Part shown: positions 49,993 through 59,111 of the stretch, one piece after another | How positions within the stretch are numbered: position 1 is the stretch's first letter | Layout of the letters: each line of letters opens with the position of its first letter | NCBI RefSeq assembly: GCF_029263155.1 | Contig: NZ_JAJCYB010000046.1 | Span: forward strand, 1-64,000 | Direction: 5' to 3' | Length of the DNA stretch: 64,000 nucleotides | Origin: Pseudonocardia sp. | GTDB taxonomy: Bacteria; Actinomycetota; Actinomycetes; Mycobacteriales; Pseudonocardiaceae | Notes under the pieces: model-generated | Seen by the model: only the letters and a program-made list of their open reading frames with translations | The model's database searches: none | Told to the model about the DNA's origin: nothing | Translations under genes and position numbers: made by a program

Positions 49993-51507
49993 ATGGGCTC
50001 CGTGACCGACACGGCCGGGCTGGCGATGGCGACGGGTACGGCTGTCGGGTTCGGGGAGCCCGCCGTCGCGGCCGAGGACGGCCGGCGGGGCGTGCGGGTG
50101 CGCAGGCGGGTCCCGGCCCGCCTCGCGATCGTCGGCTGGGTCGTCGGCCTGATGTTCGGCGTGCTCACCGTCGTCAACCTCGCCTCGCAGCACGCGCTGC
50201 TCGCCGAGGTCGACGAGCTCGTCACCGAGACGCTCGCCCGCGAGTCCGGCGAGTTCGCGCGGTTCGCCGTCGCCGGCGTCGACCCGGACACCGGGCTGCC
50301 CTTCGCCGACGACGGCGCGCTGCTCGCGAGCCACCTCGACCGCCAGAGTCCCGACGACGACGAGATCGTGTTCGGTGTGCTCGCCGCGGACCGGGCGGCC
50401 ATCACCGTGCTGCGCCAGCCCGGAGCCCCGCCGTGGGACGCATCGGCCGACGCGCCCACGCGCGGCGCGATCCTGGACGACCCCGTGGCCGCCGGCAGCA
50501 TCGACACCCCGGCCGGGGAGATGCGCTGGGAGAAGCGACCCGCGGGCACCACCGGATGGTTCGTCGCCGGGTACTTCATCGACCGCGACCGCGCCGACGT
50601 CCGCGACTCGATGCGCACGCTCGTGCTCTACAGCCTGCTCGGTCTCGCGTTGGCCGGCGTGGGTGCGTGGTTCGTCTCCGGGCGGATCATGGCGCCCGTA
50701 CGGCTGGTGAGGTCGGTCGCCGCGGAGATCACCGAGCGCGACCTGACGCGGCGGATCGCCGTGGACGGGCACGACGACATGGCGGCGCTGGCCCGCCAGT
50801 TCAACGGCATGCTCGACCGGCTCCAGGAGGCGTTCGGCGCCCAGAACCGCTTCATCGACGCCGCGGCGCACGAGTTGCGCACTCCACTGACGATCGTGCG
50901 CGGCAACCTCGAGCTGCTCGGGCTGCAGGCGGTGGGCGACGATCCGCAGGAGCGCGCCGAGGTGGTCGCGCTGGCCACCGACGAGCTGGACCGCATGGCG
51001 CGCATCGTCGCCGACCTGCTGACGCTCTCGCGGTCGCAGCGCCCCGACTTCCTGCGCAGGCGGCCCGTGTCGGTCGCCGAGCTGACCTGCGACCTCGCCG
51101 ACGAGGCCGCCCGGCTCGCCCCGCGACGCTGGACCGTGGGCGACGTGGGCGAGGGCCGCGCCGACCTCGACCCGCACCAGTTGGTGCCCGCGCTGCTGCA
51201 CCTGGTCCGCAACGCCGTGCACCACACCGGTGACGGCGACGAGATCCGGATCTCGTCGTCGGTGGAGGGCGGTGTCGCGCGGTTCCGGGTGTCCGACCGC
51301 GGGCCCGGGGTGTCCCCGGCCGCCGCGGCCACGATCTTCGACAGGTTCGCCCGCGGCGGGTCGGCCCGTGCGCGGGCCACGGGCACCGGCGCGGGCCTGG
51401 GGCTCGCCGTCGTCCGCGCCGTCGCCGAGGCACACGGCGGCACCGCACGGCTCGACCCCGCGCCGGGCCCGGGGGCCACGTTCGTCGTCGAGATCCCCTG
51501 CGGCTGA
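49993..51507 (+). CDS. Membrane sensor histidine kinase
   Basis: A 504-residue kinase: transmembrane helix 44-63, an extracytoplasmic sensor of about 145 residues, second helix 210-228, HAMP (about 229-282), HisKA with His293 in AAAHELRTPLT, and HATPase (NAVHHTGDGDEIRIS, GPGVSP, GTGAGLGLAVV). No response regulator gene is adjacent, since the LytTR regulator belongs to the LytS kinase. It is an orphan at this place, between two symporter genes, and may sense carboxylates. Confidence 0.88.
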   Translation: MGSVTDTAGLAMATGTAVGFGEPAVAAEDGRRGVRVRRRVPARLAIVGWVVGLMFGVLTVVNLASQHALLAEVDELVTETLARESGEFARFAVAGVDPDTGLPFADDGALLASHLDRQSPDDDEIVFGVLAADRAAITVLRQPGAPPWDASADAPTRGAILDDPVAAGSIDTPAGEMRWEKRPAGTTGWFVAGYFIDRDRADVRDSMRTLVLYSLLGLALAGVGAWFVSGRIMAPVRLVRSVAAEITERDLTRRIAVDGHDDMAALARQFNGMLDRLQEAFGAQNRFIDAAAHELRTPLTIVRGNLELLGLQAVGDDPQERAEVVALATDELDRMARIVADLLTLSRSQRPDFLRRRPVSVAELTCDLADEAARLAPRRWTVGDVGEGRADLDPHQLVPALLHLVRNAVHHTGDGDEIRISSSVEGGVARFRVSDRGPGVSPAAAATIFDRFARGGSARARATGTGAGLGLAVVRAVAEAHGGTARLDPAPGPGATFVVEIPCG

Positions 51508-51659
51508 GCCGTGACGGGGGTGCCGCTCGTCGTCCCTGCCCACCGTTCGTCAGCCGTTCGCCGCCTGTCCGGGTGCTGTGTCGCGGACCACTACCGCCCC
51601 TGCGGGTGATCGCCTTTCCTGTGCGCGGACATCTGGGCGTCCGAGTGCGAGGAGGCACC

Positions 51660-52019
51660 GTGAGCACCACCGATCCGTCGTCACCACCGGGCGGCGAACG
51701 ACTGGACCAGTCGTCGCGCGACTGGTTGGCCGTGGAGGCCGAGCCGGAGTTCCAGGAGCTCCGCAGGCGGCTGCGCAACTTCGTCTTCCCGGTCACCGGC
51801 CTGTTCCTGGGCTGGTACCTGCTCTACGTGCTGCTGGCCACCTACGCATCCGACTTCATGGCCGTCCCGGTGTTCGGCAACATCAACATCGGGCTGCTCT
51901 TCGGGCTCCTGCAGTTCGTCTCCACGTTCGCCATCACCGCCTGGTACGTCCGCTTCGCCGACCAGCGGTTCGACCCGCTCGCCGCGAAGGTCCGCGCCGG
52001 GATCGAGGGGGAGAAGTGA
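51660..52019 (+). CDS. DUF485 membrane protein
   Basis: A 119-residue DUF485 protein: hydrophilic N-terminus, EFQELRRRLRNFVFPVTG, and two transmembrane helices (about 44-64 and 78-100), ending ITAWYVRFADQRFDPLA. DUF485 (YjcH-type) proteins are always paired with ActP-type acetate symporters. GAGGAGG precedes the GTG. The stop overlaps the symporter start. Confidence 0.93.
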   Translation: MSTTDPSSPPGGERLDQSSRDWLAVEAEPEFQELRRRLRNFVFPVTGLFLGWYLLYVLLATYASDFMAVPVFGNINIGLLFGLLQFVSTFAITAWYVRFADQRFDPLAAKVRAGIEGEK

Positions 52020-53677
52020 CCGTCCTCGCCCAGGACCACCTGGCCCAGTCCTCCGCGGTCGCGGGCAGCAACCCCGTCCTGAACATCACCGTGTTCGGGA
52101 TCTTCGTCGTCTTCACGCTCGGCGTCGTGATCTACGTGAGCCGGCGCGCCACCTCGGGCGCCTCGGACTTCTACACCGCGGGCGGGGGGTTCTCCGGACC
52201 GCAGAACGGCATCGCGATCTCCGGTGACTACCTGTCGGCCGCGTCGTTCCTCGGCATCGCGGGCGCCATCGCGCTCAACGGCTACGACGGTTTCCTGTAC
52301 TCCATCGGCTTCCTGGTGGCCTGGCTGGTCGCCCTGCTGCTGGTGGCGGAACTGCTGCGCAACACCGGCAAGTTCACGATGGGCGACGTGCTGGCGTTCC
52401 GGATGCGCCAGCGACCGGTGCGCGCGGCCGCGGCCTCGTCCACGTTGGCGGTGTCGTTCTTCTACCTGCTCGCGCAGATGGCGGGCGCGGGCGGCTTGGT
52501 GGCGCTGCTGCTCGACATCCAGGACCGCACCCAGCAGAGCATCGTCATCGCGATCGTCGGCGCGATCATGGTGGCCTACGTGCTCATCGGCGGGATGCGC
52601 GGCACGACCTGGGTGCAGATCATCAAGGCGTTCCTGCTCATCGTCGGTGCGGCCGTGATCACCCTGTGGGTGCTGGTGCTCTACGGGTTCAACTTCTCGG
52701 CGATCCTGGCCGAGGCGGTGGCCCGCGGCGGCGAGGCGGGCCAGGCGCTGCTGGCGCCCGGCAAGCAGTACGGCACCAGCGGGCTCACCCGGATCGACTT
52801 CCTCTCGCTCGCGCTGGCCCTGGTGCTCGGGACGGCGGGCCTGCCGCACATCCTGATGCGCTTCTACACCGTGCCCACGGCCAAGGAGGCGCGCCGCTCG
52901 GTGGTCTGGGCGATCTGGCTGATCGGCCTGTTCTACCTGTTCACCCTGGTCCTGGGCTACGGCGCCGCCGCCATCGTGGGACCGGAGACGATCCGCGCCG
53001 CTCCGGGCGGGGCCAACTCGGCCGCGCCGCTGCTGGCCGCCGCGCTGGGCGGCCCGGTGCTGCTGGGCATCATCGCCGCGGTCGCGTTCGCCACCATCCT
53101 CGCGGTCGTCGCAGGCCTGACGATCACCGCGTCGGCCTCGTTCGCCCACGACATCTACGCGAACGTGATCAAGAGCGGCCAGGAGGTGTCCGGCGACCAG
53201 GAGGTCAAGGTCGCCCGGACGACGGCGGTGGTGATCGGGCTCGTGGCCATCGTCGGCGGCATCCTGGCCAACGGCCAGAACATCGCCTTCCTGGTGGCGC
53301 TGGCCTTCGCCGTCGCGGCGTCGGCGAACCTGCCGACGATCCTGTACTCGCTGTTCTGGAAGCGGTTCAACACGACCGGGGCGCTGTGGAGCATCTACGG
53401 CGGCCTCTCGATCTGCATCCTGCTGATCGTGTTCTCTCCGGTCGTGTCCGGGAAGCCGCCGACGACGCCGGGCGGGCGCAGCCCCTCGATGATCGACGGC
53501 GTCGACTTCAGCTGGTTCCCGCTGGACAACCCGGGCATCGTGTCGATCCCGCTGTCGTTCCTGCTCGGCTACCTCGGCACGGTGCTGGGCAAGGACAAGG
53601 TGGACGCGAACAAGGTCGCCGAGATGGAGGTCCGCTCGCTCACCGGTGTCGGTGCCGAGAAGGCGAGTGCGCACTGA
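52016..53677 (+). CDS. actP: Cation/acetate symporter ActP
   Basis: A 553-residue SSS-family symporter, 13 predicted helices. AGGGFSGPQNGIAISGDYLSAASFLGIAG, GTAGLPHILMRFYTVPTAKEARRS and TITASASFAHDIYANVIK are hallmarks of ActP. It imports acetate and related short carboxylates. Overlaps the DUF485 gene by 4 bp. A strong hairpin follows. Confidence 0.94.
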   Translation: MTVLAQDHLAQSSAVAGSNPVLNITVFGIFVVFTLGVVIYVSRRATSGASDFYTAGGGFSGPQNGIAISGDYLSAASFLGIAGAIALNGYDGFLYSIGFLVAWLVALLLVAELLRNTGKFTMGDVLAFRMRQRPVRAAAASSTLAVSFFYLLAQMAGAGGLVALLLDIQDRTQQSIVIAIVGAIMVAYVLIGGMRGTTWVQIIKAFLLIVGAAVITLWVLVLYGFNFSAILAEAVARGGEAGQALLAPGKQYGTSGLTRIDFLSLALALVLGTAGLPHILMRFYTVPTAKEARRSVVWAIWLIGLFYLFTLVLGYGAAAIVGPETIRAAPGGANSAAPLLAAALGGPVLLGIIAAVAFATILAVVAGLTITASASFAHDIYANVIKSGQEVSGDQEVKVARTTAVVIGLVAIVGGILANGQNIAFLVALAFAVAASANLPTILYSLFWKRFNTTGALWSIYGGLSICILLIVFSPVVSGKPPTTPGGRSPSMIDGVDFSWFPLDNPGIVSIPLSFLLGYLGTVLGKDKVDANKVAEMEVRSLTGVGAEKASAH

Positions 53678-53703
53678 TCAGTGCCCTGATCGGTGCGTGA
53701 ACC

Positions 53704-53743
53704 AGCGGCGCTCCCGCCCGTCCCCTCGGGTGGGAGCGCCGCT
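53704..53743 (+). terminator. Terminator hairpin after actP
   Basis: AGCGGCGCTCCCGCCCG and CGGGTGGGAGCGCCGCT pair over 17 bp with one G:T-type mismatch around a TCCCCT loop. It lies between the convergent actP and NYN genes, so it could stop transcripts from both sides. No U-tract. Confidence 0.75.
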
Positions 53744-53777
53744 CGTCATGTCCGCGTCGTCACGGGTCGCACGTCGT

Positions 53778-54908
53778 TCACGCCACGGTCGCCCGCAACA
53801 GGTAGTCGCCGGTCTCCTCGTCCCACTCCATCGTGACGAGGTCGCGGGCCCGGGCGGCCTTCGCGAACGACAGGAACGTGTTGAAGCCGTAGCGCTTCTC
53901 GCTGAAGTCCGGGAGGCGCTTGCGGAGCTGGTCCTTCAGCCCCGAGAGCTGCGGCCGGAACCGCGGGGTCTGCAGCTCGCGGACGACGTCGACGAGCAGC
54001 CGGAACGCGTCGTCCTCGGCCGGACCGGCCTCCGCGATGCGGACCTCCGGATCACCCTGGGCGCTCCCGGTGCGTAGCTCCACGACGCCCTGGGACTCCA
54101 GATGGCGCAGCAGCTCCCCGAACCCGCGGAACCCGTGGTCGGCCTCGTCGAACGTGGGGTCCTTGCGCAGGATCGCGCGCTTGAGCCGTGACGCGAGCAC
54201 CGGGCCGTCGGCGTGGCGGGCCAGGTCGGCGAGGGTGCGTGCCACCACGGGGCCGACGTCGCGGTCCTCGGCGGTGCTCGCCACGGTCTCCTCGACGGCG
54301 ACGCTGTCCTCGACGGGCACGGTCTCCTCGACCCGGGCAGGCTCGTCCACGACGGTCACCCGAGCCGGGGCGGCGACGGGTGCGGACCGGCGGCCGCGCG
54401 ACGACCGGGCCACGGGGGCCTGCGACGGCTCGACGCCGGGCAGCCGGTCGTAGAACAGGAACTCGTCGCAGGCGGGCGGCAGCAGGGCCGAGGTGGAGGA
54501 CTGCACCCCGATGCCGATCACCCGCTTGTCCAGCTCGCGCAGCTTGTGCACCAGCGGGGTGAAGTCGGAGTCGCCGGTGCCGATCGCGAACGTGGTGATG
54601 AAGCCCCGCTCGAAGGCCATCTCGACGGCGTCCACGGCCATCTTGATGTCCGCGGCGTTCTTGCGCGACGCCCCCATGCGCTGCGGGATCTCGATCAGCT
54701 CGACCTGCGCCCGCGCCAGCAGCCTGCGGTCGTCGTCGAAGTTGGACCAGTCCGCGTAGGCGCGGCGGGCCACGACCCGCCCGCGCACGGCCAGCGCCTC
54801 GGCGATCGGGGCGAAGTCGAACGGCGTGACGCCCAGCCCGTCGCGGGCCCCGATGGCCAGGTTCTCGTAGTCGAGGAACAGGGCGATGCGCTCGTCGTCG
54901 TTGCTCAC
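53778..54908 (-). CDS. NYN-domain protein with two OST-HTH/LOTUS domains
   Basis: A 376-residue protein. Residues 6-150 form a PIN-like NYN nuclease domain: IALFLDYENLAIGARDG with the first acidic residue, AADIKMAVDAVEMAF and FAIGTGDSDFTPLVHKL with further acids. A disordered Val/Glu-rich linker (about 160-225) leads to two LOTUS domains (LASRLKRAILRKDPTFDEADHG and LSGLKDQLRKRLPDFSEKRYG). Such proteins are RNA-binding or RNA-degrading. Catalytic Asp residues appear intact, so it should be active. Confidence 0.88.
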   Translation of the reverse strand: MSNDDERIALFLDYENLAIGARDGLGVTPFDFAPIAEALAVRGRVVARRAYADWSNFDDDRRLLARAQVELIEIPQRMGASRKNAADIKMAVDAVEMAFERGFITTFAIGTGDSDFTPLVHKLRELDKRVIGIGVQSSTSALLPPACDEFLFYDRLPGVEPSQAPVARSSRGRRSAPVAAPARVTVVDEPARVEETVPVEDSVAVEETVASTAEDRDVGPVVARTLADLARHADGPVLASRLKRAILRKDPTFDEADHGFRGFGELLRHLESQGVVELRTGSAQGDPEVRIAEAGPAEDDAFRLLVDVVRELQTPRFRPQLSGLKDQLRKRLPDFSEKRYGFNTFLSFAKAARARDLVTMEWDEETGDYLLRATVA

Positions 54909-55028
54909 TGTTCTCCGTTGTCGAGGGCCGGGGAACCCGCAGCCTAGATCGGGCGGTCCTCTCGTCGGGGGTGCGGGCGTCGAAGGGGACGGAGGCCGGT
55001 CTCCGACGGGTGGCCGGACCGGAGGGTG

Positions 55029-55047
55029 GCAGGCTAGCCTCAGCTAA
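55029..55047 (+). promoter_or_regulatory. IdeR/DtxR iron box
   Basis: GCAGGCTAGCCTCAGCTAA agrees at about 13-14 of 19 positions with the IdeR/DtxR consensus TTAGGTTAGGCTAACCTAA. It lies 30 bp before the siderophore-interacting protein gene, a standard target of iron repression. Confidence 0.65.
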
Positions 55048-55077
55048 CAAATTCGTCGGTACTGAGGGGTGCACGCC

Positions 55078-55920
55078 ATGTCGGACGAGGAGAACACCAC
55101 CACCTACCTGGTCGAGGTCCAGGAGGTGCGGCGGCTCTCGCCGAGTCTCGTGCGGGTGCAGCTGGGCGGGGCGGGTCTCGACGGGTTCGCCTCGCTGGGG
55201 GTCCCGGACGAAGGGTGCGTGTTCCACTTCCCGGCCGACCCGGGCGGGGAACCCGACCCGGAGGTGGGTCGCTGGTACACGGTGCGCCGCTTCGACGCCG
55301 TGACCCGTCGGCTCACCGTCGACATCGTGGTTCACGACGGGGGCGCCGGGGGCGAGTGGGCCGCGGTCGCCCGGGTGGGCGACCGGTTGCGGATCACCCA
55401 CCGGAACAGCTGGTTCAAGCGCCCCGAGACGGCGCGATGGCAGCTGCTGGTCGGCGACGTCACCGCGCTGCCGGCGATCGGGCGCATCGTGGAGGAGTCC
55501 GCGGCGACCGTGCCGACCACGGTCGTCGTCGAGGTGCCCGACGCACAGGACGCGCAGGTCCTCGACGGGGCCGAGGTCACCTGGGTGCACCGCCCCGAGC
55601 TGGCCACCGCCGGCAGCGGGCTGGAGGCGCTCGTGCGGTCGGTCGAGCTGCCCGACGGACCGGGGTACGTCTACGCCGCGGGGGAGGCGGCGGCCACCCG
55701 AGCGGTGCGCAAGTACCTGCGCCACGAGGCGCGGATGCCGGCGGGGTCCTACGGCGTGATCGGCTACTGGCGCGTGGACGGGGAGAGGTGGAGCCGGAAG
55801 TTCGCGGAGTCCGGCGTCGACACGGTCGCGCTGTACGAGGCGGCACGGCTCGCGGGGTCGGACGAGGAGGAGGTCCGCGACATCTACGAGAGCAAGCTCG
55901 CGGAGGTCGGGCTGCTGTGA
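55078..55920 (+). CDS. Siderophore-interacting protein, ferric-siderophore reductase
   Basis: A 280-residue flavoprotein of the SIP/ViuB family. The FAD part is seen as GRWYTVRRFD and the NAD(P)H part as LLVGDVTALPAIGRI and YVYAAGEAAATRAVRKYLR. GSYGVIGYWR and the Trp-Arg end are typical. It reduces Fe3+-siderophores in the cytosol. The ATG at 55078 is chosen with GAGGGG upstream; a GTG lies at 55069. An iron box precedes it, so it is induced when iron is low. Confidence 0.93.
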   Translation: MSDEENTTTYLVEVQEVRRLSPSLVRVQLGGAGLDGFASLGVPDEGCVFHFPADPGGEPDPEVGRWYTVRRFDAVTRRLTVDIVVHDGGAGGEWAAVARVGDRLRITHRNSWFKRPETARWQLLVGDVTALPAIGRIVEESAATVPTTVVVEVPDAQDAQVLDGAEVTWVHRPELATAGSGLEALVRSVELPDGPGYVYAAGEAAATRAVRKYLRHEARMPAGSYGVIGYWRVDGERWSRKFAESGVDTVALYEAARLAGSDEEEVRDIYESKLAEVGLL

Positions 55921-55942
55921 TCACCCCGCTAGACATGCACAG

Positions 55943-56902
55943 ATGCGCATGAGTACGGTGTCGGCCATGGGGCTCGACGGGATCACGGCGCACCACGGCC
56001 ACGGGCACGGGCACGGGCACTCCGCCGACACCGACCGGCGCCGGCTGGCGGTCGCGCTGGCGGTGACGCTGGCGACCGCCGCGGTCGGCGCGGTCGGCGC
56101 CGTGCTCACCGGCTCGCTGGCCCTGCTCGCCGACCTCGGGCACCTGCTCACCGACGCCGGCGCGCTCGCGGCGGCGTTCGTCGCGTCCGTGCTCGTCCAG
56201 CGGCCCGCCAGCTCCCGCCGCACGTTCGGACTGGGCCGCGTCGAGGTGCTCGTGGCCGGGATCAACGCGATCACGCTGGTCGCCGTGGTGGTCTGGGTGG
56301 CGGTCGAGGGCGTCGGCCGGCTCATCGAGCCGGCCGAGGTGCCGGGGCTCCCGCTGCTGGTGATCGGCGCGCTGGGGCTCGTCGGCAATCTCGTGTCGCT
56401 CGCCGTGCTCGCCGGGGGCGACCGCCGCAACATGAACATGCGCGGCGCCATGCTGCACGTGCTGGGCGACGCGCTGGGATCGGTCGGCGTGCTCGCCGCG
56501 GCGCTGGTGCTGATCCTCACCGGCTGGCCCTACGCCGACACCGTGGCCTCGCTGTTCATCGTGGCGCTGATCCTGCCGCGCACGGTCGCGCTGCTCCGCG
56601 AGGTGGGCCACGTCCTGCTGGAGGGCGCGCCGCGCGGGATCGACACGTCCGACGTGCAGGCGGCCCTGCTCACCGTGCCCGGCGTGCTGGACGTCCACGA
56701 GCTGCACGTCTGGTCGATCAACGACCGGCGACCGACGGTGTCCGCGCACCTCGTCGTCGACGAGGCCACGCACGTCGGCTGCGGGGAGGCGTCGGTGCTC
56801 GACGCGGCCGCGGGCCTGCTGCGCGAGCGGTTCGGCCTCGCCCACAGCACCCTGCAGATCGAGCAGGACGACCACACCGACCACGAGGACCGCTGTCACT
56901 GA
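55943..56902 (+). CDS. Cation diffusion facilitator (Zn2+/Co2+ efflux)
   Basis: A 319-residue CDF exporter with six transmembrane helices. The metal sites are seen as LLADLGHLLTDAG (His-x3-Asp, helix II) and GAMLHVLGDALGS (His-x3-Asp, helix V). A His-rich N-terminal segment HHGHGHGHGHS and a C-terminal His/Asp tail HTDHEDRCH probably gather metal. His/Asp pairs at both helices indicate zinc selectivity. Starts at 55943, 55949 or 55967 are all possible. Confidence 0.9.
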   Translation: MRMSTVSAMGLDGITAHHGHGHGHGHSADTDRRRLAVALAVTLATAAVGAVGAVLTGSLALLADLGHLLTDAGALAAAFVASVLVQRPASSRRTFGLGRVEVLVAGINAITLVAVVVWVAVEGVGRLIEPAEVPGLPLLVIGALGLVGNLVSLAVLAGGDRRNMNMRGAMLHVLGDALGSVGVLAAALVLILTGWPYADTVASLFIVALILPRTVALLREVGHVLLEGAPRGIDTSDVQAALLTVPGVLDVHELHVWSINDRRPTVSAHLVVDEATHVGCGEASVLDAAAGLLRERFGLAHSTLQIEQDDHTDHEDRCH

Positions 56903-56903
56903 C

Positions 56904-56932
56904 AGCGAGCCTCGTGGCTCCTGGTGCTCGCT
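56904..56932 (+). terminator. Weak hairpin after the CDF gene
   Basis: AGCGAGC (56904-56910) pairs with GCTCGCT (56926-56932) around a 15-nt loop, just after the CDF stop. A possible terminator. Confidence 0.35.
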
Positions 56933-57062
56933 CCACCCGGTGTGCGGGCCGGGGCAGCGATCGCACCGCGCCGTCCTGGTGTCGGCGGTGTCGGGTGACC
57001 GGCGTCGTCGTGGGCCGGCTGCTCGCCGCGGCCGAAGGGTGCCACCGCGCTCGTGGTGCTCC

Positions 57063-57102
57063 GTGCGCCGTGGGGGAGCGAGTTCTGTGCGCCGCGGGGG
57101 AG
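57063..57102. repeat. Direct repeat GTGCGCCG(T/C)GGGGGAG
   Basis: GTGCGCCGTGGGGGAG (57063-57078) and GTGCGCCGCGGGGGAG (57087-57102) are 15/16 identical, 24 bp apart. They lie in the 227-bp space between the CDF gene and the small gene ending at 57130, which has no other feature. Confidence 0.6.
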
Positions 57103-57129
57103 ACGGCGGCCCGATGGCCGCGGCCGGGG

Positions 57130-57348
57130 CTACTGCGCCAGATCGTCCAGGCTCGCCGCGGCGAGGATCCGCGCGACCCGCTCCTCGTCGGGGAGCACCG
57201 CCAGCCGGGCCGCGACGGAGTCGAGCCGGGCATCGTGCCCGAAGCGACGACGGAGCAGGATCCGCACGACGGTCCACGAGCAGCCGAGTTGTCCGGCGTC
57301 GACGTCGTCGAACCGGTCGGGGACGGGTCGCCCGGAGGAGTCGTTCAT
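57130..57348 (-). CDS. Small hypothetical protein downstream of nothing known
   Basis: A 72-residue protein: VDAGQLGCSWTVVRILLRRRFG, SVAARLAVLPDEERVARILAAASLDDLAQ. The last 40 residues resemble the C-terminal helices seen in Rpn-type/DUF4351 proteins (arginine-rich helix, then LARILAAASLDDL). The ribosome-binding site is weak. It could be a remnant of such a protein. Low certainty on function. Confidence 0.5.
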   Translation of the reverse strand: MNDSSGRPVPDRFDDVDAGQLGCSWTVVRILLRRRFGHDARLDSVAARLAVLPDEERVARILAAASLDDLAQ

Positions 57349-57394
57349 GGCGCGGCAGGCTAGGCCCGGGAACCAGGTTTCGGGGGCGAACGCG

Positions 57395-57430
57395 AAAGGC
57401 CCCTGCACCGCCCGAGGTGCAGGGGCCCTT
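57395..57430. terminator. Rho-independent terminator of sigA
   Basis: GGCCCCTGCACC (57398-57409) and GGTGCAGGGGCC (57416-57427) are perfect 12-bp arms around a 6-nt loop, flanked by AAA on the left and CTTT on the right, so it may work in both directions. It lies 20 bp behind the sigA stop. Confidence 0.85.
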
Positions 57431-57446
57431 TCATTGCGTGTCGCCG

Positions 57447-58865
57447 CTAATCCAGGTAGTCGCGCAGGACCTGGGAGCGGCTCGGGTGGCGCAGCTTCGA
57501 CATCGTCTTCGACTCGATCTGCCGGATCCGCTCGCGGGTGACGCCGTAGACCTGGCCGATCTCGTCGAGCGTGCGCGGCTGGCCGTCGGTGAGGCCGAAC
57601 CGCAGCCGCACCACACCCGCCTCGCGCTCGGACAGGGTGGCCAGCACCGACTGGAGCTGGTCCTGCAGCAGCGTGAAGCTCACCGCGTCGACGGCCACGA
57701 CCGCCTCGGAGTCCTCGATGAAGTCGCCGAGCTGGCTGTCGCCCTCGTCGCCGATGGTCTGGTCGAGAGAGATCGGCTCCCGGGCGTACTGCTGGATCTC
57801 CAGCACCTTCTCCGGGGTGATGTCCATCTCCTTGGCGAGCTCCTCCGGGGTGGGCTCACGGCCCAGGTCCTGGAGCAGCTCGCGCTGGATGCGACCCAGC
57901 TTGTTGATGACCTCGACCATGTGCACCGGGATGCGGATGGTGCGCGCCTGGTCGGCCATCGCGCGCGTGATGGCCTGCCGGATCCACCAGGTGGCGTAGG
58001 TGGAGAACTTGTAGCCCTTCGTGTAGTCGAACTTCTCGACCGCACGGATCAGGCCCAGGTTGCCCTCCTGGATGAGGTCCAGGAACGCCATCCCGCGACC
58101 GGTGTAGCGCTTGGCGAGCGAGACCACGAGCCGGAGGTTGGCCTCCAGCAGGTGGTTCTTGGCGCGCTCGCCGTCGCGGACGATCCAGCGCAGGTCGCGC
58201 CGCAGCTGCGGGGAGACCTTCTCGCCGGAGTCGATCGCCCGGCGCAGGCGCTCGGCGGCGTAGAGGCCGGCCTCGATGCGCTTGGCGAGCTCGACCTCCT
58301 CCTCCGCGTTGAGCAGCGCGACCTTGCCGATCTGCTTGAGGTACGCGCGGACCGAGTCGGCCGAGGCGGTGAGCTCGGCGTCCTTGCGCGCCTGGCGTAG
58401 CGCCTCGGACTCCTCCTCGTCCCAGACGAAGTCGCCCGACTTCGTGGGCGTGGACGAGCGCTCGCGCGGGCCGCGGCGGTTGGCGCCGGTGTTGGCCGGC
58501 TCCTCGTCGTCGTCCTCCTCGTCGTCCTCGTCCGTGACGACGTCGGCGGTGGTGACGATGTCGGCCGGGGTCTCGGCGACGAGCTCGGGGTCGTCGAGGT
58601 CGACCTCGACCTCCTCGAGGTCGCCGCTGACCAGATCCGGGCCCTCCGGCGACCCGTCGAGTTCGGCGGAGCCGTCGGGCTCGGTCGACTCGTCCCCGGG
58701 CTCGCCCTTGGTGGCCGGCGCGGCCTTGGCGGCGCGCGAACGCGGCTTCGGCGTGGCCTTCGACGCGGGAGCGGTCTTGGCCCGGGGCGCCCGGCGTGCG
58801 GGAGCGGGAGCCGTGGCCTGATCGGCCGGCGACTCGGTTCGGGTTGCGGAATCTGCGGCTGCCAC
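57447..58865 (-). CDS. sigA: Principal RNA polymerase sigma factor (SigA/HrdB)
   Basis: A 472-residue group 1 sigma-70. An N-terminal Ala/Lys-rich and then very acidic segment (1-165, including [11 protein letters not shown]) replaces the usual region 1.1. Region 1.2 begins [15 protein letters not shown]. Region 2 is seen as [37 protein letters not shown] and [15 protein letters not shown], region 3 as [16 protein letters not shown], and region 4.2 as [23 protein letters not shown] start. It recognises the housekeeping promoters noted elsewhere in the window. Confidence 0.97.
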   Translation of the reverse strand: MAAADSATRTESPADQATAPAPARRAPRAKTAPASKATPKPRSRAAKAAPATKGEPGDESTEPDGSAELDGSPEGPDLVSGDLEEVEVDLDDPELVAETPADIVTTADVVTDEDDEEDDDEEPANTGANRRGPRERSSTPTKSGDFVWDEEESEALRQARKDAELTASADSVRAYLKQIGKVALLNAEEEVELAKRIEAGLYAAERLRRAIDSGEKVSPQLRRDLRWIVRDGERAKNHLLEANLRLVVSLAKRYTGRGMAFLDLIQEGNLGLIRAVEKFDYTKGYKFSTYATWWIRQAITRAMADQARTIRIPVHMVEVINKLGRIQRELLQDLGREPTPEELAKEMDITPEKVLEIQQYAREPISLDQTIGDEGDSQLGDFIEDSEAVVAVDAVSFTLLQDQLQSVLATLSEREAGVVRLRFGLTDGQPRTLDEIGQVYGVTRERIRQIESKTMSKLRHPSRSQVLRDYLD

Positions 58866-59111
58866 CTAGGCCCTCTCACTACGGTGCGCTCTGTGGTGAG
58901 CCGGAAGAGCACATACCGGCTGCGTGACGAGATCTGTGCCTGACGTGTTCGACAGGGCTTGTGATCGTGCCCGCCCCCGGCGGCGCCCGGGCTGGTGATG
59001 CTCTCGGCGGCCGATCCGCGGTGGGGTACCCGGCCATTGTAACTGTGTGCGTCGTGGGTGCTGACGCCTTGCATGCCGCAGGCGTGTCCCGGCCCGTCGA
59101 TGTGATCGGAT

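Noticed and set aside
57063-57102. Direct repeat near the CDF gene as an attachment site
   Set aside because: No integrase, no tRNA and no mobile gene lies near it.
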